A DNA stretch of 64,000 nucleotides from positions 1 through 64,000 of the forward strand of contig JBMOMT010000051.1 of NCBI GenBank assembly GCA_049324835.1. Reading direction: 5' to 3'. The translations under genes were made by a program, and so were the position numbers. The DNA is from JBMOMT01 sp049324835 (GTDB lineage Bacteria; Chloroflexota; Anaerolineae; CAYNKW01). The notes under the pieces are model-generated. The model saw nothing but the letters and a program-made list of their open reading frames with translations, did no database searches and was not told the origin of the DNA. This document shows, piece after piece, positions 39,285 through 47,453 of this stretch (within the stretch, counting starts at the first letter, position 1; every line of letters starts with the position of its first letter).

Positions 39285-41486
39285 TCACAACGTTTCGAAC
39301 ACCAGACCGCCCTGGTTGGCGTCCACCCGCACCGTGGTGCCCGGCGGCGGGTCCTGGATCAACAAAAAGTCGGCCAGCGGCTCGCGAATGTGGCGCTGGA
39401 TGATACGTCGTAGCGGACGCGCGCCCCATTCGGGGTGTTCGTTCTGGGCCAGCAACCAGGTGCGGGCATTTTCCGTTACTTTCAGGCTCAACCCCCGACC
39501 TTTTGCCAGTGTGGATTCCTTTTTGAGCATCAGGCCCAAAATCGACCGTAATTGATCCTGGGTCAGCCGATGAAAGACGATGATGTCGTCCAGGCGGTTG
39601 AGAAACTCGGGCCGAAAGTGACGTTTGACCTCGGCCAGAGCCAGTTCTTTGGCTTCCTCCCCCAGTTCCAGATCGTTCAAATAGATGGCGCCCAGATTGC
39701 TGGTGAGGATGATGACCGTCTCGCTGAAAGGGGCGGTGCGACCTTTGCCATCGGTCAGGCGACCCTCTTCCATCATCTGCAGCAGCACGTCCAGCACGCG
39801 CGGGTGGGCCTTTTCCACCTCGTCGAACAGCACCACGGTGTAGGGCGTTTCGATGACCCGATCGGTGAGCTGGCCGCCGCCCTCGAAACCCACGTAGCCC
39901 GGCGGCGCGCCGATGAGCCGGTTGAGTGAATCCTCTTGTTGATACTCGCTCATGTCCAGCACCACCAGAGCCTCTTCGCTGCCGAACAAAAAATCGGCCA
40001 GCGCTTTGGCCAGCTCGGTCTTGCCCACGCCGGTGGGGCCCAGGAACAAAAAGCTGCCGATGGGCCGTTTGGGGTCTTTGAGGCCCACCCGCGCCGTCTT
40101 GACGGCGCGGCTGACGGCCAGCACGGCCTCTTCCTGGCCGATGATGCGCTGGTGAAGGTGCTCCACCATGCGGGCGTAGCGGGCGCGCTCGTCGGCGCCG
40201 AGTTTGGTCACCGGGATGCCGGTCATGGCGCTGGCGGCCACGGTCACGTCCTCGGCATCGAGGGTGGTATCGGTTTGGGTCTGCGGCGCAAAGGGCAGTT
40301 GCGTCTGAGTGCTCATGCGCACCAGGGCGCAGGCGCGATGCAACAGGTGCACCGCCGCGCCCGGCAAAGGCGTGGCCGTCAGGTAACGCCCGGCGAGCGA
40401 GGCTGCCTTGTCCAGGGCGTCGTCGGTGATGCGCAGGCTGTATTCGGCCTCCAGGTGAGGTTTGAGTGTGCCCAGAATGGCGGTCGTTTCGTCGACATCG
40501 GCGGGCGGCACGCGCAGCGTGTGGCTGTTTTCGGTGATGGCCGGGTTGTTGGCCAGTCTCTCGCCGTATTCGGCGTCGGTGGCCGTGCCGACGATGATGG
40601 GATCGTTTTCAAAGAAGGCCTTTTGCAGTTGAACGGCGGCCTTGGGAAACTCGGAGTAGAGCCGTCCGCCGAAAAATCGACCGATGTTGGGCACAAAGAG
40701 GATACCACCGCGCGCTTGTTGCAGGCCGGCCCGCGCTGCCCCGTCGGCGTTATCGACCAGCGCCGCCTCGCTGATTTCCACGACGCGGGCAATGTTGGCC
40801 GGCCCTTTGCCCTCGGCGGCGAGTTGCGCCAGGCTGTAGACCAGGCTGCGTCGCCCTGCCCCCGCCGGGCCGGTCAGGATCACGTGCCGGTCGGTGGAGA
40901 GGTTGATCAGGTTGACGAGGTCGCGCAGCAGCGACTGGCGGTAGTGGAGGGGGGGCATTTCGCCGCGGCGGGCCAGCTCTATCCAATCGAGAGTGGTGCG
41001 GCGGGCCAGGGCGTGGGCGGTGAGATAGTCGGTGATGGCCTGAGGGGTGATGCCGACACGCTGCAGCAGGCCGGCCGTAGCGACGCCGCCCTGGCTCATG
41101 GCGGCCAAAGCATGTTCGGTGCCGATCCAGACCTCGTGAGTGACGGCTTCGGCGATGGCGCGGCCTTCGTCTAACACCACCAGCATTTCGGTAGACAGAG
41201 GCACCGCCTCGCCCGATGCGCTCAAAAAGTCGAAATTGGCGTTGCGCCCCAGCCGGGCGGCTGCCTGGGCCTCGGTGCGCCGGGCCAGATCGTCGATCTG
41301 GACGCCTCGCTGTTGGGAAAAATGGGTCAGCAGCCGGTGCGCCGCGTTATCCGGCGAGTGGATGAAGGCCAACAGCAGGTGCTCTGGCATCATCACTGGC
41401 TTGTTCATGTCGCGCATCAACGCGGCGGCCTGGCTCAACGCCTGGTGTAATTCTTTGGTCGGCAGGTCAGGGTTCAGTGTGCCCAT
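39285..41486 (-). CDS. Clp/Hsp100-like AAA+ protein with degenerate D1
   Basis: A 733-residue two-ring ATPase of the ClpA/ClpC/ClpB superfamily. Residues 1-150 are a Clp N-domain double repeat. In D1 the Walker A reads GPAGAGRRS (206-214; the Lys is replaced by Arg) and the Walker B position reads GILFVPNI without the Asp-Glu pair, so D1 should not hydrolyse ATP. D2 is intact: GPTGVGKTELAKAL (483-496), VVLFDEVEKAHP (from 551), ILTSNLG and RPEFLNRLDDIIVF. The coiled middle domain of ClpB and the UVR motif of ClpC are not evident. A TTGACA-17-TATAGT promoter lies 185 bases upstream, and the leader contains inverted-repeat copy C. Confidence 0.9.
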   Translation of the reverse strand: MGTLNPDLPTKELHQALSQAAALMRDMNKPVMMPEHLLLAFIHSPDNAAHRLLTHFSQQRGVQIDDLARRTEAQAAARLGRNANFDFLSASGEAVPLSTEMLVVLDEGRAIAEAVTHEVWIGTEHALAAMSQGGVATAGLLQRVGITPQAITDYLTAHALARRTTLDWIELARRGEMPPLHYRQSLLRDLVNLINLSTDRHVILTGPAGAGRRSLVYSLAQLAAEGKGPANIARVVEISEAALVDNADGAARAGLQQARGGILFVPNIGRFFGGRLYSEFPKAAVQLQKAFFENDPIIVGTATDAEYGERLANNPAITENSHTLRVPPADVDETTAILGTLKPHLEAEYSLRITDDALDKAASLAGRYLTATPLPGAAVHLLHRACALVRMSTQTQLPFAPQTQTDTTLDAEDVTVAASAMTGIPVTKLGADERARYARMVEHLHQRIIGQEEAVLAVSRAVKTARVGLKDPKRPIGSFLFLGPTGVGKTELAKALADFLFGSEEALVVLDMSEYQQEDSLNRLIGAPPGYVGFEGGGQLTDRVIETPYTVVLFDEVEKAHPRVLDVLLQMMEEGRLTDGKGRTAPFSETVIILTSNLGAIYLNDLELGEEAKELALAEVKRHFRPEFLNRLDDIIVFHRLTQDQLRSILGLMLKKESTLAKGRGLSLKVTENARTWLLAQNEHPEWGARPLRRIIQRHIREPLADFLLIQDPPPGTTVRVDANQGGLVFETL

Positions 41487-41531
41487 GGTGGTTCATCCGT
41501 TTGCGTGTGTATGGCTGAAAGAGTCGTGCCG

Positions 41532-41653
41532 GCAAGCGCTCACCCTCCCGCAGGCTTGACGGCAGATTCAGGTAGAAACCGGTTAAAGTACCACCGGCGA
41601 CGAACGATTTCAAGCGGTTTGCCAGCCCGCGGGAGGGTAGGCTGAGCAGTAAC
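41532..41653 (-). repeat. Inverted-repeat element, copy C
   Basis: Left: GCTCACCCTCCCGCAGGCTT (from 41538, with a diverged GCAAGC end at 41532). Right: GGGAGGGTAGGCTGAGCAGT followed by AAC (to 41653). Length 122 bp. On the minus strand its long arm starts about 10 bases after the predicted transcription start of the Clp-like gene. Confidence 0.88.
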
Positions 41654-41670
41654 CTTTTGGCTCAGATGCC

Positions 41671-41699
41671 ACTATAACACAGGCTGTCCTTTGTGTCAA
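41671..41699 (-). promoter_or_regulatory. Promoter of the Clp-like gene
   Basis: Minus strand: TTGACA (41699-41694), 17 bp, TATAGT (41676-41671). The transcript would begin near 41664 and run through repeat copy C. Confidence 0.85.
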
Positions 41700-41744
41700 C
41701 AATCTGGCGCTGCCGGGGTGCATTTCAGTCTGGAGGAGAGTTTT

Positions 41745-41850
41745 CATCCTCCCGCAGGTTTTGGGTGCACAAAAGTCGTTTCCTCCCGTTCCGCGACTCG
41801 GCTGGGGTGCAACTCGTTCCGGCTGAACCTGCGAGAGGATAAACTGCGCC
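41745..41850 (-). repeat. Inverted-repeat element, copy F (divergent, ends missing)
   Basis: CATCCTCCCGCAGGTT at the left and AACCTGCGAGAGGATAAACT at the right match the inner arms of the family, but the outer GTAACTGCT ends are lost. It is 91 bases from copy C and lies between the GH4 stop and the Clp-like promoter. Confidence 0.65.
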
Positions 41851-41924
41851 AAAAGTGAAATATACCCGCGCTGCCGTCGGGTCGATGGCAGGCTGGAGGC
41901 GCGCGTTCGATTCGAGAGGCTCCC

Positions 41925-43226
41925 TCAAAAAACACGCACGAGATCCCGTTCCGCCTGGTACAACTCGTCGAACAGGCAACGGATCTCTTGCAGCGAGCAA
42001 ACGGCGGCGGTGAGTGGATCCAGCATCAGCGCGTGCACGGCGGCCTGGCGGTCGCCTTCCAGCAGGGCGAGCGCGGCCAGTTCATGCACGGCCATGTGGG
42101 CCTGGTTGAGGGCGGCCAGTTGGGGAGGCAGGCTGCCGAACTGGCAGGGCTGGATGCCGTTTTCATCCACCAGACAGGCCACCTCGACGCAGCCATCGAA
42201 CGGCAGGTTGTCGATCAGGCCGTTGTTGAGCACGTTGGCGTGGATGCGGACGGGCGCGCCGGTTTCCCTGGCCTCGATGATGTACGAGGCATACTCGTGA
42301 CTGCGCCGCCGTTCGATCTCGATCTCACCATCGATCATCAGCCGGGCGTAGGCGTCGGCGGCCTGGCGCCACATGGGCCAGTTATCGGCGTAAAAACCGG
42401 TCTGGCCGCGATAGCCGTCGCGGTCGAAGCGGGCGATGAGATCGTCACGTTTACGAAAGTAGGGCACGTACTCGGCAAAGTGGCCGCTGGATTCGGTGAC
42501 AAAGTAGCCGAACTGGCGCATCGTCTCAAAGCGGGCCGGGTCCTGATCGAAAAAGGCCGGCTCGCGGGCGCGCTCGTGGAGGCGGGGGTAGAGATCCTGG
42601 CCGTGGTGGGTGAGCTCGGTGAACCAGGCCATGTGGTTGATGCCGCCGCAGCGCCAGCGCATCTCTGCGTAAGGCACAGCGGCGTATTCGGCCAGCCGCT
42701 CCGATGTGCCCTGCACCGAGTGGCACAGCCCCACCACCGGCAGGTCGGTGGCGCGCAACGCAGCCAGGGTCAGGATCGACATCGGGTTGGTGTAGTTCAT
42801 CACCAGCGCGCCGGGGCAGAGCTCTTGGGCGTCGTCGAGGATGTCTAACCAGTCGGGGCCGGTGCGCAGCGCCTTAAAGATGCCGCCGGGGCCGATGGTG
42901 TCGCCGATGCACTGCTTGATGCCGTATTTGAGGGGAATCTCGTACTCTGGACGCACCGCTTGTAGACCGCCGACCTCGATGAAGCTGATGATATAGTCCG
43001 AATCGGCCATCATGCGGCGGCGGTCGGTGGCGGCCTGCACTGTCCAGTTTTTGCCGCTCAGGGGGATCAGCTTTTCGGCCAGTTGGTGGGCCAGCTCTAG
43101 CCGTTGGGCGTCGATATCTACCAGGGCAAAGGCGCCGCCGTCCAGGCCGGGCACGAGCAGGATGTCGGTCATCAATTGGCGGGCAAACACGGCGCTGCCG
43201 GCGCCCATGAGGGTGATCTTGGGCAT
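41925..43226 (-). CDS. Glycoside hydrolase family 4 (alpha-galactosidase/alpha-glucosidase type)
   Basis: A 433-residue GH4 enzyme. It has the NAD-binding start KITLMGAGSAVFARQLM, then DIDAQRL, IGDTIGPGGIFKALRTGP, VMNYTNPMSIL, the metal-ligand Cys in LCHSVQG and the His in CGGINHMAWFTEL. GH4 enzymes use NAD+ and a divalent metal in a redox-elimination mechanism, and the CHSVQG form occurs in MelA-like members. AAGGAGG lies ahead of the ATG. It follows the PEP/pyruvate-binding gene after 15 bases in the same direction. No sugar transporter is adjacent, so the substrate probably arises inside the cell or through a distant ABC system. Confidence 0.93.
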   Translation of the reverse strand: MPKITLMGAGSAVFARQLMTDILLVPGLDGGAFALVDIDAQRLELAHQLAEKLIPLSGKNWTVQAATDRRRMMADSDYIISFIEVGGLQAVRPEYEIPLKYGIKQCIGDTIGPGGIFKALRTGPDWLDILDDAQELCPGALVMNYTNPMSILTLAALRATDLPVVGLCHSVQGTSERLAEYAAVPYAEMRWRCGGINHMAWFTELTHHGQDLYPRLHERAREPAFFDQDPARFETMRQFGYFVTESSGHFAEYVPYFRKRDDLIARFDRDGYRGQTGFYADNWPMWRQAADAYARLMIDGEIEIERRRSHEYASYIIEARETGAPVRIHANVLNNGLIDNLPFDGCVEVACLVDENGIQPCQFGSLPPQLAALNQAHMAVHELAALALLEGDRQAAVHALMLDPLTAAVCSLQEIRCLFDELYQAERDLVRVF

Positions 43227-43241
43227 GGAAACCTCCTTGTT

Positions 43242-45593
43242 TCAGGTGTGGATGGACCCACTTGCGACTCGGCTCAGATAGCCCAGGGCGTGATCGGTTT
43301 CACCGTCCATGAGTATCTCCAGGTACCGGCCACCCGAGGCGGCAGGGACGTCTATCAGTTTGACGTAATCGGCAAATATGGCGTCTTGGGGCAACAGATC
43401 GGGCAGGGTATTGGGCGAGTTGTCGAAAAAGGGCCAGTTAAAGACCGTGTTGGGATCGTCGGGGTAGAGGGGCATGGGGTAGATCTGCGCCTCCACCAGG
43501 TCCTGGAAAAAGTGGGTGCCGTAGGAGGCTTCCGGAGCGTGTTCACCGCGCGCCAGGGCCACTTCGATGAGCGCGCTGGCGTTGTGAATATCGGCATAGG
43601 TCACTCTGACGCCCAGGTCGGCGTTGGCGCTGCCCCAGCGGCCCGGCCCCATGAGGATGAAACGTTGCCCCTCCAGATGTTTGTTGAGGTGGCCCACCAC
43701 ACGCGCCAGTTGTAGTTTGGTGGTCGTGTCTGGAATGCGGTCGTAGGCGCGAGGGTCGATCCAGATCACATAACGCACGCCGGAGAGCTGTCCGTGAGGC
43801 ACCAGTCGATTGGCGGTGAAGAGGGTGTCGGCCAGAGGCACGTCTTCAGGTATCTGTACCGGCTGGCCCCATTCGCGAAAGCTGAGCGGGCGGCATTGCA
43901 ACAGCGAGAGTTTCAGCTCTGGGTGGGGCAGGCCGCGGACGATCTCGATGGCAAACTCGGTGTCGATGGGACGGCCATAGTGCTGCTCGATGGTTTGTAG
44001 CAGGCTCTTGATCATGGGCACAAAGCTGGTGTGGGCCAGCAGATTGTCAAAGGTCAGCACCAGGCTGTTGGGATCAGGATCGTCCAGCAGCGAGTAGATG
44101 GGTTGCACGTAATCGCCTTTGTCCAACGAAGCCAGCAGGTTCAGGTGGGGGTAGTCGCCGCGGATGAGATGGGCGACAGGCAGCGTTTCGATGGTATTGG
44201 CTTGCAGGTCGAGGGCATCCACAAAACGCTGCGAGTACTTGCTGATGGCCTGGGCGCCGATTTCGGGCCGCAGGGTGGGGTGGCTGAGGGCGATCATGCG
44301 GGGGTAATCGTTGGAGACGCGGTCGACGGCGCGTGTGCCCAGGCCCCACACCAGGCGCACCAGGCCATCCTCGCGGCGAATGCGTGGGTTCCAGCGGAAG
44401 GGGTTGTGGCTAAAGGCCACGCCGGCCAGGGCCGGGAAAAAGTAACCACGGTACGGCTGGCCGACCACCTTTTGTAGCAGGATGGCCATACGCTCGTCGT
44501 AATCCAACAGGCCCATGTGTTTGCGGTAGAGAAGGGCATCGGGGTTGAGGGTGCTGGCGTACACCCTGGAGATGGCCCGGCTGAGCGCGGCCAGGTTTTG
44601 TTCCAGAGTGCCCTGATTGGGTAGGAAAAAACTGTCGTATTTGCCGGCGAAGGAAAAGCCGAAATTGTCTTCCAGCAGGCTGGAGGAACGCACCACCAGC
44701 GGCGCATTGCCCATCTGCTCCAGCACCCAGCGCAGGCGCTCCAGCACGTCGTCTGGAAAGTGGGCGCCGATAAAGGCCCGGCGAATGGCGGGATAATCGG
44801 CTTCCATTTCGTCGCGGCTTTTGTATTTTTGGTTCATGTAGGGAAACAGGTCGTTCAGGTTGTGGAAATCGTAAAACACGTCGGCGCCGATAAAATAAGA
44901 GTCGGGAATGGTGAGGTAAGAGGCAAAACCAAAACCGGCTCCACTGCTCACCCGCTGCAAGATTTTCCAGGCCAGCATCATGCCGGCCGCCTTGCCGCCG
45001 ATCTTGCCGCGGCCAATGCGTCGGCGATAGACTTCTTGGAGGTCGGATACGGTGAAAAACTCGCGTGCCAGGGCGACGAAATCCAGTTGATCGCTGATCA
45101 TGCCTTTGGTGAGCACCACCACGATCTCTTTGAGGTGATGCTGCACCGTTTCGCGCTTTTCAGGGGGATAGCCTTCGTACTCTTGACCCAGCGCAAAAAG
45201 CATGGCCCAGGGGGCCAGTTCCGGGTTGAACGACAGCACCACTTCGCGGTCGGGTTTGCGCCGCCGGATGGTCTCACGCACGATCCACTCGAAGCGTTGG
45301 TGGGGCACGTTGTGGGCAAAGTAAAAGTCGGTCAGGTCATCGCGGAGCATCTCCAGGCGTTGCTGCCACACGTCCTCCGGCTCTTCGACCAACGGGTCGC
45401 TCAGGCCTTCACGCAGTTGGGAAGCGATGGCCCGCTGCCGCACTTCGCGCTCAAAGTCGCTGGGGGTGATGACCCCACGGGAAAAAAGCTCCTGGCGCAT
45501 GCGTTCGCGGATTTTGGGCGCCAGGATGGGGTATTGTTTGAGTTCGAGCACCAGCTCTAACACCTTGGGTGGATCCTGTGACTCCAGGGTCAT
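43242..45593 (-). CDS. PEP/pyruvate-binding (PPDK N-terminal) domain protein without phospho-His domain
   Basis: The 783-residue protein contains the ATP-grasp domain of pyruvate phosphate dikinase/PEP synthase: GGKAAGMMLAWKIL (about 225-240), PLVVRSSSLLEDNFGFSFAG and NQGTLEQNLAALSRAISRVYAST. Residues 1-210 are a separate N-terminal region. Residues about 560-783 (VPHGQLSGVRYVIWI, ILMGPGRWGSANADLGVRVTYADI, ASYGTHFFQDLVEAQIYPMPLY) are a C-terminal module that is not the swivelling phospho-His domain or the PEP barrel. It therefore cannot do the full PPDK reaction alone. The start is ATG 45593 after AAGGAG. It may phosphorylate another protein or small molecule; the role is unknown. Confidence 0.82.
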   Translation of the reverse strand: MTLESQDPPKVLELVLELKQYPILAPKIRERMRQELFSRGVITPSDFEREVRQRAIASQLREGLSDPLVEEPEDVWQQRLEMLRDDLTDFYFAHNVPHQRFEWIVRETIRRRKPDREVVLSFNPELAPWAMLFALGQEYEGYPPEKRETVQHHLKEIVVVLTKGMISDQLDFVALAREFFTVSDLQEVYRRRIGRGKIGGKAAGMMLAWKILQRVSSGAGFGFASYLTIPDSYFIGADVFYDFHNLNDLFPYMNQKYKSRDEMEADYPAIRRAFIGAHFPDDVLERLRWVLEQMGNAPLVVRSSSLLEDNFGFSFAGKYDSFFLPNQGTLEQNLAALSRAISRVYASTLNPDALLYRKHMGLLDYDERMAILLQKVVGQPYRGYFFPALAGVAFSHNPFRWNPRIRREDGLVRLVWGLGTRAVDRVSNDYPRMIALSHPTLRPEIGAQAISKYSQRFVDALDLQANTIETLPVAHLIRGDYPHLNLLASLDKGDYVQPIYSLLDDPDPNSLVLTFDNLLAHTSFVPMIKSLLQTIEQHYGRPIDTEFAIEIVRGLPHPELKLSLLQCRPLSFREWGQPVQIPEDVPLADTLFTANRLVPHGQLSGVRYVIWIDPRAYDRIPDTTTKLQLARVVGHLNKHLEGQRFILMGPGRWGSANADLGVRVTYADIHNASALIEVALARGEHAPEASYGTHFFQDLVEAQIYPMPLYPDDPNTVFNWPFFDNSPNTLPDLLPQDAIFADYVKLIDVPAASGGRYLEILMDGETDHALGYLSRVASGSIHT

Positions 45594-45637
45594 GCACGCG
45601 CTCCTTGCCGCCTTGGGACTGGCAACACGATGGTGAT

Positions 45638-45666
45638 ATTGTACCTCAATCGAGGGATGCGAGCAA
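45638..45666 (-). promoter_or_regulatory. Promoter of the PEP-binding protein/GH4 pair
   Basis: Minus strand: TTGCTC (45666-45661), 17 bp, TACAAT (45643-45638), 45 bases before the start. Confidence 0.65.
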
Positions 45667-45759
45667 TCGCTGTGAGTGGCCCCGCCCCAGGGTTTGAGCG
45701 GCAAACGTCTGTTTCCTCTCCCAGCCAGCCGGTGTCCTGGCCGTCCTTGCTGCAGCCTG

Positions 45760-46035
45760 CTACAGCAGGCCTGCTTTGCCGCTGTTGATCCAGCCCGCCT
45801 CCGACTGGATATCGGTTTTGAAAACGATCAGATCCGCCTCCCATTGTGAGTCGGTCAGATACACGCTCCGGTCGGCCTCACTCTGGATGTCGGTGTAGCA
45901 CCAGATGGCGCTTTCGGCAGCAGCCCACCGGTCTGTGGTCTCGAAAACGATCAGATCGGCGTCGGAGCGGATGTCGGTGACAAAGACCTTGAGCTCCGCC
46001 TCGGAGGCGATGTCGGTTTTGAACAGTTTGGGCAT
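45760..46035 (-). CDS. Short repeat protein, DUF6150-like
   Basis: A 91-residue protein made of repeats of the form TDI-x-SEADL-x-VF: TDIASEAELKVF, VTDIRSDADLIVF, TDIQSEADRSVYL, TDSQWEADLIVFK, TDIQSEAGW, plus one unit diverged and Trp-rich (TDRWAAAESAIWCY). The spacing of about 17-20 residues and alternating hydrophobics suggest stacked beta turns. This pattern matches DUF6150, a family of unknown function, from memory. There is no signal peptide or membrane segment. AGGAGAG precedes the ATG at 46035. It lies between the FecR-like lipoprotein and the PEP-binding gene, with no visible functional link. Confidence 0.8.
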   Translation of the reverse strand: MPKLFKTDIASEAELKVFVTDIRSDADLIVFETTDRWAAAESAIWCYTDIQSEADRSVYLTDSQWEADLIVFKTDIQSEAGWINSGKAGLL

Positions 46036-46131
46036 GGGATCTCTCCTCGTATAATATGTTTGTAGTCAGGCACGTAACGGAGTGGAGTGCCGTAGGACGC
46101 CACTCTGTTCTGCAGCTTTCGAGCGGGGGCT

Positions 46132-47337
46132 CTATCTACAACTGAACCCAAAATCGATGGCGTTGCTGCTGTGGCCGGCAGCGTCGAAAAGCGTCACACG
46201 CATGGACACATCCTGAACGGTATTGCACCACATGTAAAAACCGACCGTCCCGGCAGTGGTATCGCCTTCGATCAGGCCCTCTGCGGGATCAAAAGCAAAC
46301 GGCGAAAAGTTGGCTGCGCCCAACACGTCGAACGCGATCCAGTTGACGTCGCCATCGGGGTCTTGAAAGCGCACCGTGCCATCGACGGAGGAACCGTCGG
46401 CAGGAACCTGCGACGGAAAATCGACGGCGATGATGACCGGCGCTGCGGCGGGAGGCGGCGGGACGGGGGTAGCCGTCGGCGGCTCAGGCGTGGCGGTGGC
46501 GGTCGGTGTTGGCAGTGGCGTCGGCGTCGGCGGCGCAGGTGTGGCGGTGGCGGTTGGTGTTGGCAGCGGCGTAGGCGTCGGCGGCACAGGTGTGGCGGTG
46601 GCCGTCGGCAGCGGCGTAGGCGTCGGCGTGGCGCTGGGGGTGACAGTAGGCGTGGCGGTCGAGGTTGGCGTCGGCGGCAGCGGCGTGTCGGTCTCGATGG
46701 TGATATCGGATCGGTCGATCTCGACCGCTTCGATCTCGGCGGCCCACAGGTTTTTCTCCTCGCTGCTCATTGGCTCTGGCGGTGAGGGTGGCTGATCGCG
46801 CTCCACGCTGGCCTGCTCACCGGCTGTCACGGTCACACTTTGATCCTGAGCCGTCAACTCGACCTGACCGGCCGCCACTGAGACGAACGTCTCACCGTTG
46901 GCATACCGCACGCTAAAGTGGGTATCGCGCACCGCAGCGACGGCGTTGCCCGTCTCCACGGTAAGAGCGTGTGGTTGGTCGGTCGTCAGATGCGCCCACA
47001 GGCGGCCTTCCTCCAACAGGAGCGCCGTCTCTGTCTGGCCCTGGCGCGTGGCGCTGCTCTTGACGGCAAAGACGCTTTGGGCCGCCAGGCGCACCACGCC
47101 TTCCTGGAGCGCCACCTGCGCTGCCGACGACAGGCCCGTGCGCACGCGCCCACCCTCATAGACGATCATATCCATCGCTGCCTGCTGCCAGCTTTCCTCC
47201 GGGCGGGAATGGGCGTCTACCGTGTGGATCACCTCGACGATCCGCGCCGGATGTTGCTCCTCCTCGGACGCTGCACAGGCTACTGCTGCCACTGCCATCA
47301 GCGCCAGAATGAAAATGGCCCAGGAGTATTTGCTCAT
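46132..47337 (-). CDS. FecR-like domain lipoprotein with Thr/Pro linker
   Basis: A 401-residue exported protein. The N-terminus MSKYSWAIFILALMAVAAVAC ends in a lipobox-like AVAC, so Cys about 21 is probably lipidated. A FecR-type domain follows (about 30-180: MDMIVYEGGRVRTG, VRLAAQSVFAVK, VETGNAVAAVRDTHFSVRY, VSVAAGQVEL). Then comes a linker of about 90 residues of TPTPLPTPTATATP repeats, coded by 51-bp DNA repeats, and a C-terminal beta-sandwich-like domain (VPADGSSVDGTVRFQDPDGD). GGGAGG lies ahead of the ATG at 47337. No TonB receptor or ECF sigma is present, so a cell-surface sensor or structural role is more likely than FecR-type iron signalling. Confidence 0.85.
   Translation of the reverse strand: MSKYSWAIFILALMAVAAVACAASEEEQHPARIVEVIHTVDAHSRPEESWQQAAMDMIVYEGGRVRTGLSSAAQVALQEGVVRLAAQSVFAVKSSATRQGQTETALLLEEGRLWAHLTTDQPHALTVETGNAVAAVRDTHFSVRYANGETFVSVAAGQVELTAQDQSVTVTAGEQASVERDQPPSPPEPMSSEEKNLWAAEIEAVEIDRSDITIETDTPLPPTPTSTATPTVTPSATPTPTPLPTATATPVPPTPTPLPTPTATATPAPPTPTPLPTPTATATPEPPTATPVPPPPAAAPVIIAVDFPSQVPADGSSVDGTVRFQDPDGDVNWIAFDVLGAANFSPFAFDPAEGLIEGDTTAGTVGFYMWCNTVQDVSMRVTLFDAAGHSSNAIDFGFSCR
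46478..46600. repeat. 51-bp tandem repeat coding for Thr/Pro linker
   Basis: Units start at 46478, 46529 and 46580 (GGCGGCNCAGG each time), giving two full 51-bp copies and part of a third. They encode a 17-residue PTPTPLPTPTATATP-type unit in the FecR-like lipoprotein. Confidence 0.9.
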
Positions 47338-47453
47338 TTCAGGCCTCCCTTCCACTTGCCTGCTGCGGGGAATGGGTGCGGCGCTTCCAAGGGCCGGGAG
47401 ACGGTATCACGTGTGTCTGCCCGGCCCAGCCGATTCATCGTCTGTGCAGGTTG

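Larger units (their letters stand above)
41487..41924. other. Intergenic region between GH4 and Clp-like genes
   Basis: A 438-base gap without a credible gene. It carries inverted-repeat copies C (41532-41653) and F (41745-41850) and the Clp-like gene promoter (41671-41699). A stretch of about 70 bases next to the GH4 stop shows nothing recognisable. Confidence 0.85.

Noticed and set aside
46132..47337. FecR iron-signalling anti-sigma regulator
   Set aside because: No ECF sigma factor or TonB receptor gene is adjacent, and the protein has a lipoprotein-type N-terminus and surface linker.
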